NCBI GenBank assembly: GCA_012274445.1
Contig: JAAROD010000087.1
Location: 558,001 to 622,000 of the forward strand
Direction: 5' to 3'
Origin: Sclerotiophoma versabilis
Lineage: Eukaryota; Ascomycota; Dothideomycetes; Pleosporales; Didymellaceae
DNA length: 64,000 nucleotides
Below, piece by piece: positions 12,100 to 22,708 of this stretch. Below the pieces are notes generated by a model. It saw only the letters and a list, made by a program, of their open reading frames with translations. It was not told the DNA's origin and ran no database searches. Each line of letters starts with the position of its first letter. The stretch's first letter is position 1. A program made the translations under genes and the position numbers.

Positions 12100-13216
12100 A
12101 TGGACCTCCCCAAGACCCAAAAGGCAGCCATTAAAAAAGGATCGGGCGACACGGCCACCATCGCAGTTCAGGAAGTGCCCATGCAGCTCCCCAACCCCGA
12201 TCAAATCCTCGTCAAGATCAACTACTCGGGCCTGTGCGCCTCGGACAAATCCCTTCTTCACGACGAATGGGCTTTCGGCATGCAGCCCGCCACCAACGGC
12301 ATCGCAGGCCACGAAGGCGCCGGTGTCGTTGTCGCTGTTGGCGACAACATGCAGGATCGTTGGCAGGTCGGCAACCGTGCGGGCATCAAGTGGATTACGA
12401 GTGTGTGCGGGCGATGCGAGTTCTGCACCAACGGCGTCGACGAGTGTCATTGTCCCAAGCAGCTGAACTCAGGCTTCACAATTGCAGGCACGTTCCAGGA
12501 GTATGCGCTTACGGATGGCCGGTATGCAACGAGGATTCCGGATGGTGTTAAGGACGAGGAAGCCGGACCTATTATGTGTGGCGGTCTGACGGCGTATGTG
12601 GCCTGTAAGAGGAGTGGTGTTAAGCCCGGTGGGTGGATTGTTATCCCTGGTGCTGGTGGAGGGTAAGTTACGCCATGGTGACTTGGACTTGTCGCTAATG
12701 TGTGGCAGTCTCGGTCATTTTGGCGTTCAGTACGCAAAAGCGATGGGCATGCGTGTCATTGCTATTGACGGCGGGGATGCGAAACGTGAGCTTTGCTTGA
12801 AGCTCGGTGCGGAGGCGTTCATCGATTTCACAACCACGACAGACATCCCGGCCGAGGTCACGAAGATCACATCGTACGGTGCTCACGGCGTGATTGTGTT
12901 CTCTGCGACTAAGGCTGGCTACGAGCAAGCGCCACTTCTTTTACGTCCTGGAGGCACGATGGTATGCGTTGGATTGCCAAAGGATACGACAGTCATTGCT
13001 GGCGCGCATCCCATCACGATGTGCATGAAGAAGTTGAACGTTGTAGGAAGTGTTGTAGGGACGCTGAAAGAGTGCGATGAAGCTTTAGATTTCACAGCAC
13101 GGGGTCTTGTACGTCCGATTTTGACGCACGGCGGGCTGGAGGATATCAATAGGTTCTGCGAGGAGATGAATGCTGGTAAACTGGTCGGACGTGCGGTCAT
13201 CAAGATCGCTGCATAA
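12100..13216 (+). CDS. Zinc-dependent alcohol dehydrogenase
   Basis: Medium-chain dehydrogenase that interconverts alcohols and aldehydes with NAD(P). Exons 12100-12662 and 12709-13216 flank a 46-nt intron and encode 356 residues, the usual length for fungal tetrameric ADH. Catalytic zinc ligands are visible: Cys46 in GLCASD and His71-Glu72 in GHEGAGVVV. The structural zinc cluster CGRCEFC..GVDEC is at about 103-116. The nucleotide-binding motif GAGGGLGH spans the splice joint and is only restored by removing the intron. It resembles yeast Adh1-Adh3 and bacterial AdhP types. There is no N-terminal targeting peptide, so it should be cytosolic. Substrate preference is unknown. Confidence 0.93.
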
Positions 13217-13453
13217 ATATTCTCCTTGACAAAATCCCTGGTTCCCGTTGAATCCATGTCCTCAATTACACATGACAAAAATGTATTTGATGTTAATACA
13301 AGAATCAAAGCGTGAAGCAAAACAGAAAGAAGAGAACGCGACGCGACGCGACTTTACCGTAAGCGCGCCGCAGTGGCTAGAAAAAGTGTGGCACGAGCTT
13401 CGCTTCTCTTTCCCTATGATGCAGGCTGCCATCAACAGTCATCAAAACATGCA

Positions 13454-15088
13454 ATGCGAAGGGTAGTAGTCACAGGCTTAGGGCTTGTCACGCCCCTTGG
13501 GATAGGTACCGGAGCCCAGCTCATGCCTTCAAGCGTATACTGACGTGTGTGGGCACGCAGGTGTTCGCCGGACATGGCAGCGTCTCATAGACGGGCATTG
13601 CGGCATCACATCGATCACGGACAGAAGTCCTCAATTTGCAAATTTACCAAGCCAGGTCGCAGCTGTTGTGCCTGAAGGCACGAAAGAAGATGGAAATTGG
13701 AATGTAAAAGAGTACATGCGTTTTGGTGTATGTTTTTGACTTCTCCCCTGTGTCTGAGCAATGTTGCTGAGACCCGCAGGATGAACGCCGGATGGCGAGG
13801 TTTGCACAGTACGCTATGGTTGCGTCTGAGGAAGCTTTGGAGGATGCTGGATGGGCGCCCAAGGAAGAAGAGGATCTCGAGGCTACTGTAGGTTGTGTCC
13901 CAGCATGTCGTGGCTCTTCCACCCACTAACTTGCTTAGGGTGTTTATATAGGCTCTGGTATTGGAAGCTTGGATGACGCGTATGACACGGCAGTGGCTTT
14001 CGAAAAAGGCGTGAGTAGTAATCATGTATGAGGAGTGTTCTTTGCTGATTTGTTTAAGGGCCATCGAAAGGTGTCTCCCTTATTTGTTCCACGTCTTCTC
14101 ATCAACCTTGCAGCAGGCCATATCTCGATGCGTTACGGCTTCAAGGTATGTTCCAATTTATCGTTGTATTTCCAGTATTGATCTTCGTTAGGGGCCGAAT
14201 CATGCAGCCACAACAGCATGTACAACAGGTGCTCATAGTATTGGCGATGCATCGCGCATGATCCAGATGGGCGACGCTAACGTCATGATTGCTGGTGGTG
14301 CCGAGTCTTGCATTCACCCTCTCGCCATCTCGGGATTCGCAAGAGCAAGGAGCCTGGCTACCGAGTTTAACGATCGGCCTACTGAAGCCAGTCGACCGTT
14401 TGACAGAGATCGAGATGGATTTGTCATTGGCGAAGGCGCTGGAGTCGTCGTGCTTGAAGTAAGGAACAAAACCCGTCGGAACCGACTGTACTGACAATAG
14501 CAGGAACTGGAACATGCCAAAGCCCGTGGCGCACGCATTTACGCAGAAGTCGCTGGGTATGGTTTGTCAAGTGATGCGTATCACATGACTGCTCCTCGCG
14601 AAGATGGGCAAGGCCCGCGGCTTGCAATGAAGAAGGCGCTGAGGTATGCTGGCATCAAGCCCGCTTCCGTCGACTACGTCAACGCCCATGCTACAAGCAC
14701 ACCACTTGGGGACGCAGCAGAGAACAGGGCCATTAAGGACTTGCTGCTTGGTGAAGATGGCAAGACACAAGCTTGTGAGATCAATGTCAGCAGCACAAAG
14801 GGAGCCGTTGGGCATTTGCTTGGGGCTGCCGGCAGTGTGGAAGCAATATTCACAATACTCGGTTTGCACAATGTGAGTGATTTGAAAATGGGACATGGGC
14901 AATGCTGATGATCGTAGAACATACTTCCACCAACGTTGAACTTGCACAATCCAGGGGACCCGGCGGGAGACTTCAATTGCAACTATGTTGCGAACGAAGC
15001 GCAGCAAAAGCGTGTCCATATTGCTATGTCGAACAGCTTCGGCTTCGGAGGTACCAATGCGTCCCTTTGCTTTCGCGAGCTCCAATAG
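13454..15088 (+). CDS. CEM1: Mitochondrial 3-oxoacyl-ACP synthase (KAS II type)
   Basis: Condenses malonyl-ACP with acyl-ACP in mitochondrial type II fatty-acid synthesis, the source of the octanoyl chain for lipoate. Eight exons can be joined in frame: 13454-13505, 13561-13727, 13780-13887, 13939-14010, 14059-14145, 14192-14458, 14504-14872 and 14918-15088, giving 430 residues. It begins MRRVVVTGLGLVTPLG. The active-site triad is visible: Cys172 in TTACTTGAHS, His313 in NAHATSTPLGD and His355 in GAVGHLLGAAG. The glycine-rich SNSFGFGGTNA closes the fold. Length matches the yeast enzyme (about 440). No strong presequence is seen, though the MRRVVV start is close to the catalytic core. With seven introns it is the most finely split gene here. 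Confidence 0.94.
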
Positions 15089-15425
15089 AACTTAGAGGCA
15101 TCAACGTGTCGCCGGGTTTTCGATCGTTCCGAAAGGAGATCTGTTTTGCCGAAACTCTGCTCAAATAGTGATTTCGAAGGGAATTTCATTGGATGACTCG
15201 ATAAGATCTCGACATCGCAACTCGTAGCTGCCCCGCGGCGGCGATATGGCAGCTGCCAGCCCCACTACGCGCCATTCATCCCACGGTACAAGCAATGCTC
15301 GGTCTCGGTAGCGCCCGCAAGTGCATCTGGGCTTCGACTTTTAATGTGAGGTTTGATCTCCTTCTTCTACACCTACGTCTTTCTCTTTCGGTGGTTGTGT
15401 CCTTATTGCAGTGGTGTCTTTCAAG
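15089..15425. promoter_or_regulatory. Promoter and 5' leader of the nickel transporter gene
   Basis: Contains a likely 5' UTR intron from GTGAGG at about 15350 to a TTGCAG acceptor at about 15410, ending 15 nt before the start codon at 15426. Confidence 0.45.
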
Positions 15426-16822
15426 ATGGCGACTTCCCCACCTTTATCACTCCGCAATCATGATGTGGAGACCTCAAAGCCTTCGTTTTTTGGCAATGTC
15501 TCAAAGAAAGCTTCGGAATACCACTCACGTGTGCCATATATCAGCAAGCTTCCATTCCCAGTAATTGCGATCATCGTAACGCTTATTATTGTCAATCTGA
15601 TCGTCTGGGCCGCCGTTGGTGTAGTCTTGGTGTGTTCACGCTCACTTCCCCAGGGACTTTCAGCAAGTTGCTAATCTTGCCGCAGCACTTCAACACACCA
15701 CTAGTTTCAACAGCCATTCTATCCTACACCCTAGGACTTCGCCATGCCTTGGACGCAGACCACATCTCCGCCATCGACCTGATGACCCGTCGTCTAATCG
15801 CTGCAGGCCAGCGCCCCGTGACCGTGGGCATGTTCTTCTCGCTCGGCCACAGCACAATCGTGATCATCACTTCGCTTGTCGTAGCCGGGACTGCGGCAGC
15901 TGTATCCTCAAAATTTGGCAGCTTTGAGCACATTGGCGGCATCATCGGCACATCTGTATCTGCTGCGTTCTTACTACTTTTGGGTATTATGAACATCTAT
16001 ATCTTGTACAAGCTGATAGTTCAGATGGGCAAGATACTTGCAAGTGAACCAGGCCAAGAGCACGAGGAGTTCAAGATCCAGGGTGGTGGATGTCTGTTCC
16101 CGGTCTTACAGAAACTATTCAAACTTGTCGATCGGCCTTGGAAAATGTATCCATTAGGCGTTCTTTTCGGGCTGGGCTTCGACACATCATCTGAAATCGC
16201 CATCCTGGGTATATCGTCCATTCAAGCAACTAAGGGCACATCAATCTGGCTGATCCTCATATTCCCACTTCTGTTCACGGCAGGGATGTGCCTCCTTGAT
16301 ACAACCGATGGCGCACTCATGATGAGTCTGTACACTAGCACTCAGCTGGCAAGAGATCCAATTGCCATCTGCTACTACAGTATCGTGCTCACAGTCATCA
16401 CTGTCATTGTCGCGACCATAATAGGAACTGTACAGTTCCTGAACTTGGTCCTGAACGTCGCTGAGCCAGACGGCAAGTTCTGGGATGGTGTAGAGAAGCT
16501 AGGCGACAATTGGGACATCGTTGGTATGTTGTTCCTGAAGCTAGATTTACAGTGCGTGCTAAACATTTCCATAGGTGGGGCCATATGCGGCGCATTTGTG
16601 GTCTTCGGAGGTCTCAGTGTCTTGCTGTATAAGCCGTGGAGGCGCCGCGTTGACAAGAAGAGGCTCGGTAATGCACATTTCGAGCCGCTGTCGCAAAGCC
16701 CGGACACCACCGCACGCAATGACGAGGAGCACCAAAGCGATCAAGGTAGAGGGACGAAAGACGTAGACATCGTGGTGCAGTCTGTTGAAGCAACAGACCT
16801 TGCAGGACCCGTGAATCGCTAA
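15426..16822 (+). CDS. NiCoT family nickel/cobalt transporter
   Basis: High-affinity Ni2+ (or Co2+) importer of the plasma membrane, likely serving urease. Exons 15426-15629, 15686-16523 and 16575-16822 give 429 residues. The family signature RHALDADHI is in helix II (His88, Asp93, His94). A second conserved motif, GLGFDTSSEI, and LLDTTDGALM follow. Eight hydrophobic segments are apparent, with a hydrophilic loop (about 195-225) and a charged C-terminal tail. The second intron (51 nt) is in frame, so skipping its removal would add 17 residues near the last helix. S. pombe Nic1 is the best characterised fungal relative. Metal selectivity cannot be judged from sequence. Confidence 0.94.
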
Positions 16823-17107
16823 AGCGTGCGGCGGAGACGAGGCACATTATTTATGTAGCATAGTGATGGACTCCTGGAAGACAGCCTGAACTATGGCCCA
16901 GTTCAATACTTATTTGCGCTCTTACTTTCTGGCATTGAGAGCCAATGAATTGCTACGGCACGGGGCCGCTTCTGCAACCTTCACCTTACCCCACCTTCAG
17001 CCTTGTCACCCTCATAGTCAGGAAACCCTCTACAAATACGCGGGAGTTACTCTCATCACTTTCGTCATAATTCCCAATCAGCCTCGAATTTTACCCGTCC
17101 GTGTAAA
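16823..17107. other. Short intergenic region
   Basis: 285 bp between two + strand genes. It holds the 3' UTR of the transporter and the promoter of the IFI6/27-like gene; no distinct motif was found. Confidence 0.35.
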
Positions 17108-17509
17108 ATGAACGCTACTCAAGCCGTCCTCGATTGGATCGCCGCACATCCATATCAAACAGCCTTTCATGTAGCGAACGATGTCATCATTTGCACGCCT
17201 GCAGCAGCCACCGTTCCGTTCCTGAGCGCACTAGGTTTTGGTGCAACTGGTCCTGTAGCTGGTATGTCGCTAATATAATTGTGGCCTGTTATTCTTTAGA
17301 TTCAGGTGTTGATGTACCCACCAGGCTCGACTGCAGCTTCGATCATGTCCTACTTCTCTTTCGTGCCTGCTGGAGGTATCTTCGCTACGGCCCAAAGTGC
17401 GGCCATGGGCGGCTATGGAGCGAGCCTTGCAGCTGGCGCTGCGCAGGCTGGAGCAGCACTGACGTCTACTGCGGCGTGGCTGCTGGGACGAAATACTACC
17501 GCCGGATGA
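17108..17509 (+). CDS. IFI6/IFI27-like (ISG12 family) small membrane protein
   Basis: Two exons (17108-17261 and 17325-17509) joined by a CCACCAG acceptor give 112 residues. The second half is the hydrophobic, Gly/Ala-rich domain of the interferon-inducible IFI6/IFI27 family: GPVAGSTAASIMSYF, then AAMGGYGASLAAGAAQAG. In animals these proteins sit in mitochondrial or ER membranes and influence apoptosis. What they do in fungi is not established. The splice is required, because the unspliced reading stops six codons into the intron. The N-terminus (DWIAAHPYQTAFHVANDVI) is amphipathic, as in other fungal members. Family membership is fairly secure; function is open. Confidence 0.8.
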
Positions 17510-17817
17510 ACTGTCGCCGACTGTTGCGGCCGTAGAACGGCTTGTCTTGAACGCTGCTGGCGACGATGATATTATGGAAGGCTTCAGCTTGGTAGATAGA
17601 GCATCCAAATAGGTGGAGTTTGCGAACGAACCAATGAGATTCAAGCCTCGGCTACCAGTACCTCGTCCTTCACATCCAGTCGCGTCGCGTACCCCACGTG
17701 GAGGCTCAACATGCACAACGTTGCTTTGCCGTATGCCCAAAAAAACAAACATATAGATAACATACCGGCATCCAGGCCAAAATCTACAACACCCCGGCTA
17801 CAAAATTACTAGCTACA

Positions 17818-18657
17818 ATGGAGCCGTCAATAACACCCACAGAGGTTGTCCAACCTCTCTCGGAATTTACAACCATCGGCCACAACACCTATCTCTGGTC
17901 CTCATCCTCCTACACCTCCTCATCGCCTCTCATCCTACTATTCGCCTGGAACGCCGCAGCCGCAAAGCACATTGCAAAGTACACAGTCTCGTACCAGCGT
18001 CTCTTTCCCAGCTCGCAGATCCTTCTCGTTCGGTGCTATACATCCGACATGTTCACGCGCAGCGCAAGGTATCCCGCACTCCTGACTCCAGCTCTGGACA
18101 TTGCACATCAACACAGCAAGGCGGGAGGTGAGATTCTGGTGCACAGTTTTTCGAACGGGGGCGGCAACCAAGTCAACGAGTTTGTCAAGGCTTGGAAAGC
18201 GAGGTATGGCAGCAGATTGCCTATGCGCGTACACATCATGGATTCCAGTCCGACCAAGGGGCCTTGGATGAAGAGTCACGCTGCTATCTCTGCTGCGCTG
18301 CCGAGAACGTTGTTATGGAAGTGGTTTGGGGGGCTGTTGGTGCATCTGCTTCTGCTGGGAACATTTTTGGTGAATGTTGTTAGGAGGAAAGAAAACAAGA
18401 TGGTGGTCTTGTGTCGGGAGATGAATGATGAGAAGGTCTTTGATAGTAGTGCGCCGAGAGTTTATTTGTATAGCCGGGTGGATGAGATGGTGGGGTGCGA
18501 GGAAGTCGAGGAGCATGCTGCTATTGCACGAAGGAAAGGATGGGATGTCACAATGGTGAGGTTCGAGAAGAGCGCGCATTGTGGGCATGTCAGGGAAGAC
18601 GAGGGCAAGTACTGGAACGCGGTTCTGGGAGCTTGGAGGAATGGCAAGGGTACGTGA
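17818..18657 (+). CDS. TMEM53/PaxU-like alpha/beta hydrolase (DUF829)
   Basis: Intronless, 279 residues. The pattern is that of DUF829 proteins: an early strand PLILLFAWNAA, a nucleophile-elbow-like HSFSNGGGN, MDSSPTKGPW, a hydrophobic stretch (FGGLLVHLLLLGTFLVNVV) and a late YLYSRVDEMV plus SAHCGHVR with the putative His. Relatives include animal TMEM53 (nuclear envelope) and fungal PaxU-like proteins encoded beside indole-diterpene clusters. No such cluster is visible here, so a general role is more likely. The reaction is unknown. Its stop codon lies 23 nt from that of the convergent Mpv17-family gene. Confidence 0.82.
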   Translation: MEPSITPTEVVQPLSEFTTIGHNTYLWSSSSYTSSSPLILLFAWNAAAAKHIAKYTVSYQRLFPSSQILLVRCYTSDMFTRSARYPALLTPALDIAHQHSKAGGEILVHSFSNGGGNQVNEFVKAWKARYGSRLPMRVHIMDSSPTKGPWMKSHAAISAALPRTLLWKWFGGLLVHLLLLGTFLVNVVRRKENKMVVLCREMNDEKVFDSSAPRVYLYSRVDEMVGCEEVEEHAAIARRKGWDVTMVRFEKSAHCGHVREDEGKYWNAVLGAWRNGKGT

Positions 18658-18680
18658 TCCCCTTTGACTGGTGTTTTGGC

Positions 18681-19410
18681 CTACAATCGCTGCGCGACCA
18701 GAGATAGGTATATATTCCACAACAGGCCACAGAAGCTGAGAAAGATCATACGTCGCTCGACCGGGCAGTATGTGGTGCTAAAGAAGTTGGCGATGGGCCA
18801 GACCTTGTACGAGTCCCAGATGAGCTTGAGCAGTTCCTATGGAACTGTCAGTGAATTTGCACAGACGAATTCAGGCACAAGACTTACGTTGTGAAAGCTT
18901 TGCACAATCTGGGCACCAGTCTTGCCTTTAAGGAGGCCTATCAGAATCAAAAACATGGTTTGGTTCAAGAGTGCGCCCATTGTGATGCACTGCGCCTTGT
19001 CAGCATATTCTTGACTACATCATAGCCGATTCGCATACATCCGTAAACCATTTCCTGAAGATGTTGAACCAATTGCGCTCCAAGACTTCTTCCTCGACCA
19101 TGCGCTTGTCGTCTCCATCCTCATTCAGGAAGACGGCCTTCTCCGCAGCATCGCCGTCTTCGCTCGTAGCGTGCCTTGTCCGCTTGACAGTCTTCCATCC
19201 GGGGAAGGTGCGTTCGAGCCAATGTTGCCAGTGGTAGTTTACAGGCGCAGTGAGCACGACCATGAAGGCGAACTGGAAGAAGAGCACGCGATCGAAGACG
19301 AAGGGCTTCCCGTCGCTCCACGCCTTTAGCCGTTGTGCAATGATGTTGGAGCAGCAGTCAATCATGAGCGCCGACCCGCAGGCGACCAGCATAGGGTGGA
19401 GTCTCGTCAT
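18681..19410 (-). CDS. Mpv17/PMP22 family membrane protein
   Basis: Exons 19410-19039, 18989-18888 and 18836-18681 (introns 49 and 51 nt) give 209 residues. It starts with the typical MTRLHPMLVACGSALMIDC region, an N-terminal helix with a proline and a second helix containing IAQRL. The diagnostic C-terminus is present: LIWDSYKVWPIANFFSTTYCPVE followed by GLLWNIYLSL. Family members form channels or chaperones in the inner mitochondrial membrane (Mpv17, Sym1) or in peroxisomes (PMP22/PXMP2). An acidic loop (ATSEDGDAAEKAVF..DGDDKRMVEEE) of about 30 residues between the second and third helices is longer than in Sym1. Compartment not determinable. Confidence 0.9.
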
Positions 19411-19781
19411 CGTGGAGAGTGAATGTGGAGGTGGACAACGATAGCAGCCGTGAGGGTGGCGGGCAGGCGGGTGATCAGGGGTCAGCGAGTGACAGCAGAG
19501 GGTTCGGTGCGACAGAAGCGGCGGCGGCGTGCTCAGGGAGGTTCAGTTAGTGTGTGACAAGACAATAACAAAGAAAGTCTTGTGGTGTATCTGTGAAGCC
19601 ACATAACGACTGCACAGCTTTGATGGATGGATTGCCTTTCCCCACATTTCGAAGTTGCGATGCGCGTTTCGCGTTTCGGGCCATGTGCGGCCGAACCAAC
19701 GGCGTACCGTGCTGGCGGGTCACCATCATTACAGCATTTCGGTCTAGGCTCAACTGTCTGGTCTATCGACTCTCTCATCTG
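19411..19781. promoter_or_regulatory. Promoter of the Mpv17-family gene and 3' UTR of the next
   Basis: 370 bp between two minus-strand genes. GT- and GGC-rich near 19500; no specific element recognised. Confidence 0.3.
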
Positions 19782-20679
19782 CTACGAAGAGTAGTGAAAT
19801 CGTCTTCCTCTCACACTCAGCAGCTCGCATGCCTTCCCACTTTCCTCGTCCAGATACTTTGTAGCCTCTCTCTTCGTCCATCCACCCGCTGGACCACATT
19901 CAAATACCTCGCCGCTGCAATTGCTCTCTAGCATCGTCTTGAAAGCATCCATCAACCCATCCATAGGGGTCAACAGATTATCTTTAGCCAGCTCTTCATA
20001 CAAGGTTGTTGGGCTGATGTTTGTCTGAACCACGTGCGGGGCCAGAGCATTGATAGTAATCCCTTCATCCACCAACAGCTTTCCATAACTGCGCGTCAGC
20101 CCGACCAGCGCGTGCTTTGCAGCTGTATATATTGGCAGACTCGGCACACAATACACGCCGAGCATGCTGGCAACAAGTCCGATCCGACCTAGAAGGTCAT
20201 CTTCGGCGCGTGTCTGACGGCGGAAGTGCTGCACTGCTAGCGCGACTGTGTACAGCACTCCAGTCAGGTCCACATCGAGGACGGTCAAGTCTGGTTTTGT
20301 GAACTCCTGGGCTTTTTCCGCTGAGCTCACCTCAGGAAATGGAAGCCACTGACGCTCGCCGATTCCTGCAATAGGTGCTACAAAGTCAATTCGTCCTCCG
20401 CCAGATGCTCGCCAGTAGATTGCTCTTCGAAAGGCCGCTACTTGCGAGTCCCAGGATGAGGTGTCGCATTGAACGGCGCGGAGCTTCGCGGTATCGTTCA
20501 CTTTGGTCACATCCTTGTCAGCTACGAAGACATACCAGCCCTTGTCAAGGAGACGTGTAGTGAGTGCGAGCCCAATTCCACTTGCACCGCCTTCGGACTT
20601 TACTAAGTAAGACTTTTATGTTGGGGCTTATGGTTTACCAACCTGTGATGAATGCGGTCTTGGGGGCAGTTTGCGCCAT
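19782..20679 (-). CDS. Short-chain dehydrogenase/reductase
   Basis: Two exons: 20679-20643 (start MAQTAPKTAFIT) and 20602-19782, giving 285 residues. The 40-nt intron is short for this genome, yet removing it restores the nucleotide-binding motif GGASGIG right after the first strand. The catalytic YTAAK motif and the preceding serine (GLVASMLGV) are present. The product shows four extra residues (VKSE) between the first strand and the glycine motif, so the exact junction may differ. This is a classical SDR of the 15-hydroxyprostaglandin dehydrogenase-like type; its substrate is unknown. Confidence 0.78.
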
Positions 20680-21341
20680 CTTGAATGTACAGTCGTTTAC
20701 TTGCTCATGGCATAGGGTACTCAGATTTGGAGAGGTTCTTCTGAGATTGTGTGCTCTTCACATGACTGTTGATTGCCTTTTATACCAAACATGCTTACTT
20801 TCCCCGCAGCCAAGAAGTCCAAATAGATGCTGCGGGGTATGGCTTAAGAATGCAAGCATCGTTAATAAGCATCTCTGGCCATTCAAGGCTCGAAGTAGCT
20901 GTTCTTCTGGCTTTGCATTTGACCAAAGTCACTCGCTCACGTATGGTGGGATGTGGAAGTGAGTGACGTCACTGTTTAGGACTGCGAAATGCCTTTGAGG
21001 CACCGCTGGCGTTTTTTTATAGCGGGAGATCTCCCGAAAGGCTTACTACAAGTTCAAAGCAATCGAACTATGCAGGTATGACGAAATTTCTCTTTGTCGC
21101 GTAGCCTGTGGTGGACCAAAACGTTGAGGTGTGTCCCGCGACTTCCGATCATTCGACCTTCTGCGACCTCACAAGGTGGACTGAGCACCGCGCGAACTCT
21201 ACTTAACCACAGTGACACACATATAAAGCGTGTCATAGTAACAGTAGCTCATTGTCAACAGAATTGAGGATTTGTTTCAAAAAATACCACAATCACGCGT
21301 GTTTGCTAGCCCTCAGGCAAACGTCATAGGCGACAACCACG
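20680..21341. promoter_or_regulatory. Divergent promoter region with TATA box
   Basis: 660 bp between the SDR (-) and acetate kinase (+). TATAAAG at 21222-21228 is about 115 bp before the acetate kinase start. A near-palindromic GGGAGATCTCCC is visible at about 21023-21034. Confidence 0.45.
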
Positions 21342-22601
21342 ATGCCTGAGATAATTCTATCAATCAATGCTGGATCGTCCAGCGTCAAAATCTCCGTCTA
21401 CAAGACCCCAGAAGATGGCGCCAGTGTACCCAAGCAGCTTGCAGAAGCATCGGTTGACGGCCTTACTGCACCACCCGCAAAGCTGAAATACTCGCGCGGC
21501 GATGAAAAGATCAAGGGCAAGGAACTGGAAGGCATCTCATCCCAGAAAGCCGCATTCGAATACATTCTGGATCACTTGACCAAGGACGAAGGCCTCCCAG
21601 AACTGAATAACAAGGAGGACATCCACTTTACCTGCCATCGCGTTGTCCATGGCGGCGATTACCCCCGATCTCAGGTCATTGACAAAGAAACGTATCACCA
21701 TATCGAAGAGCTCAGTGATCTGGCGCCCCTACACAACGCACCTGCGCTCAGCATTGTGCGAGCTGTCGCCGACATTCTGCCTCATGCGAAGAACATTGCA
21801 TACTTCGATTCATCCTTCCACAACACGTTGCCAGAGCACGTCTGCACCTACCCCATCGACCAGTCCGTCGCAAAGAAGAACAAGCTCCGGAAATACGGGT
21901 TCCACGGCATCTCATACTCTTTTATCGTACACGCTGTTTCAACCTATCTGCAGAAGCCCGCGGACGAAGTCAACATCATCGCCCTGCATCTCGGCTCCGG
22001 CGCAAGCGCATGCTGCATCCGTGGTGGCAAGAGCGTCGACACATCCATGGGCCTGACTCCCCTTGCTGGTCTTCCTGGCGCAACGAGATCTGGCAGCATT
22101 GACCCGAGTCTGATGTTCCACTTCACACATAGTGCTGGGAAGCCGAGTCACAGTTCGGGCACGCAGATGCACATTACGCAGGCCGAAGAGATCCTGAACA
22201 AGAAGAGTGGATGGCAGAGTCTCACTGGAACTACGGATTTTGGCAAGATTAGCGCAAGTGACCGTCCTGAGGATAGGTTGGCTTTTGACATCTTTGTGGA
22301 TCGGATTGGGAACTATGTTGCTCCGTACTTTACCAGGCTTGATGGGAAGGTGGATGCGCTGGTGTTTGCTGGAGGAATTGGTGAAAAGGGGGCTAGGTTG
22401 AGGAAAGAGGTCGTGAGGGGTGTCAAGTGTTTAGGGTTCGAGATTGACGACGGAAAGAATGGACAGTCAGTGGAGGACGTGGTAACAGATATCAGCGGAA
22501 AGGAGTCAAGGTACAAGACCCTGGTGGTTCAGACAGATGAACAATTGGAGATGGCGAGAGGGGTTCTGGTCGACAAGGATCGATTTGTAGGAAAAAAGTA
22601 G
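21342..22601 (+). CDS. Acetate kinase
   Basis: Interconverts acetate + ATP and acetyl phosphate + ADP. Intronless, 419 residues, close to the bacterial AckA length (about 400). ASKHA-fold motifs are present in order: NAGSSSVKISVY at the N-terminus, HRVVHGGDY, the catalytic Asp region AYFDSSFHNTLPE, KYGFHGISYSF, ALHLGSGASACCIRGGKSVDTSMG, LPGATRSGSIDP and FAGGIGEKG. All known catalytic positions that I can check seem kept. In fungi the partner is usually phosphoketolase, which is not in this window. The lack of introns is notable beside intron-rich neighbours. The gene is convergent with the isochorismatase-like gene (107 bp between stops). Confidence 0.96.
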   Translation: MPEIILSINAGSSSVKISVYKTPEDGASVPKQLAEASVDGLTAPPAKLKYSRGDEKIKGKELEGISSQKAAFEYILDHLTKDEGLPELNNKEDIHFTCHRVVHGGDYPRSQVIDKETYHHIEELSDLAPLHNAPALSIVRAVADILPHAKNIAYFDSSFHNTLPEHVCTYPIDQSVAKKNKLRKYGFHGISYSFIVHAVSTYLQKPADEVNIIALHLGSGASACCIRGGKSVDTSMGLTPLAGLPGATRSGSIDPSLMFHFTHSAGKPSHSSGTQMHITQAEEILNKKSGWQSLTGTTDFGKISASDRPEDRLAFDIFVDRIGNYVAPYFTRLDGKVDALVFAGGIGEKGARLRKEVVRGVKCLGFEIDDGKNGQSVEDVVTDISGKESRYKTLVVQTDEQLEMARGVLVDKDRFVGKK

Positions 22602-22708
22602 AGTAGCGGAAGGGTAGGACTACAGGCCCTGGATAATAATTATTCTTCAAGCCCAGTCCCATATTCAAGTACATCTTTATAAAAGGCATGCTCAGAAGTA
22701 TCAAGCTC

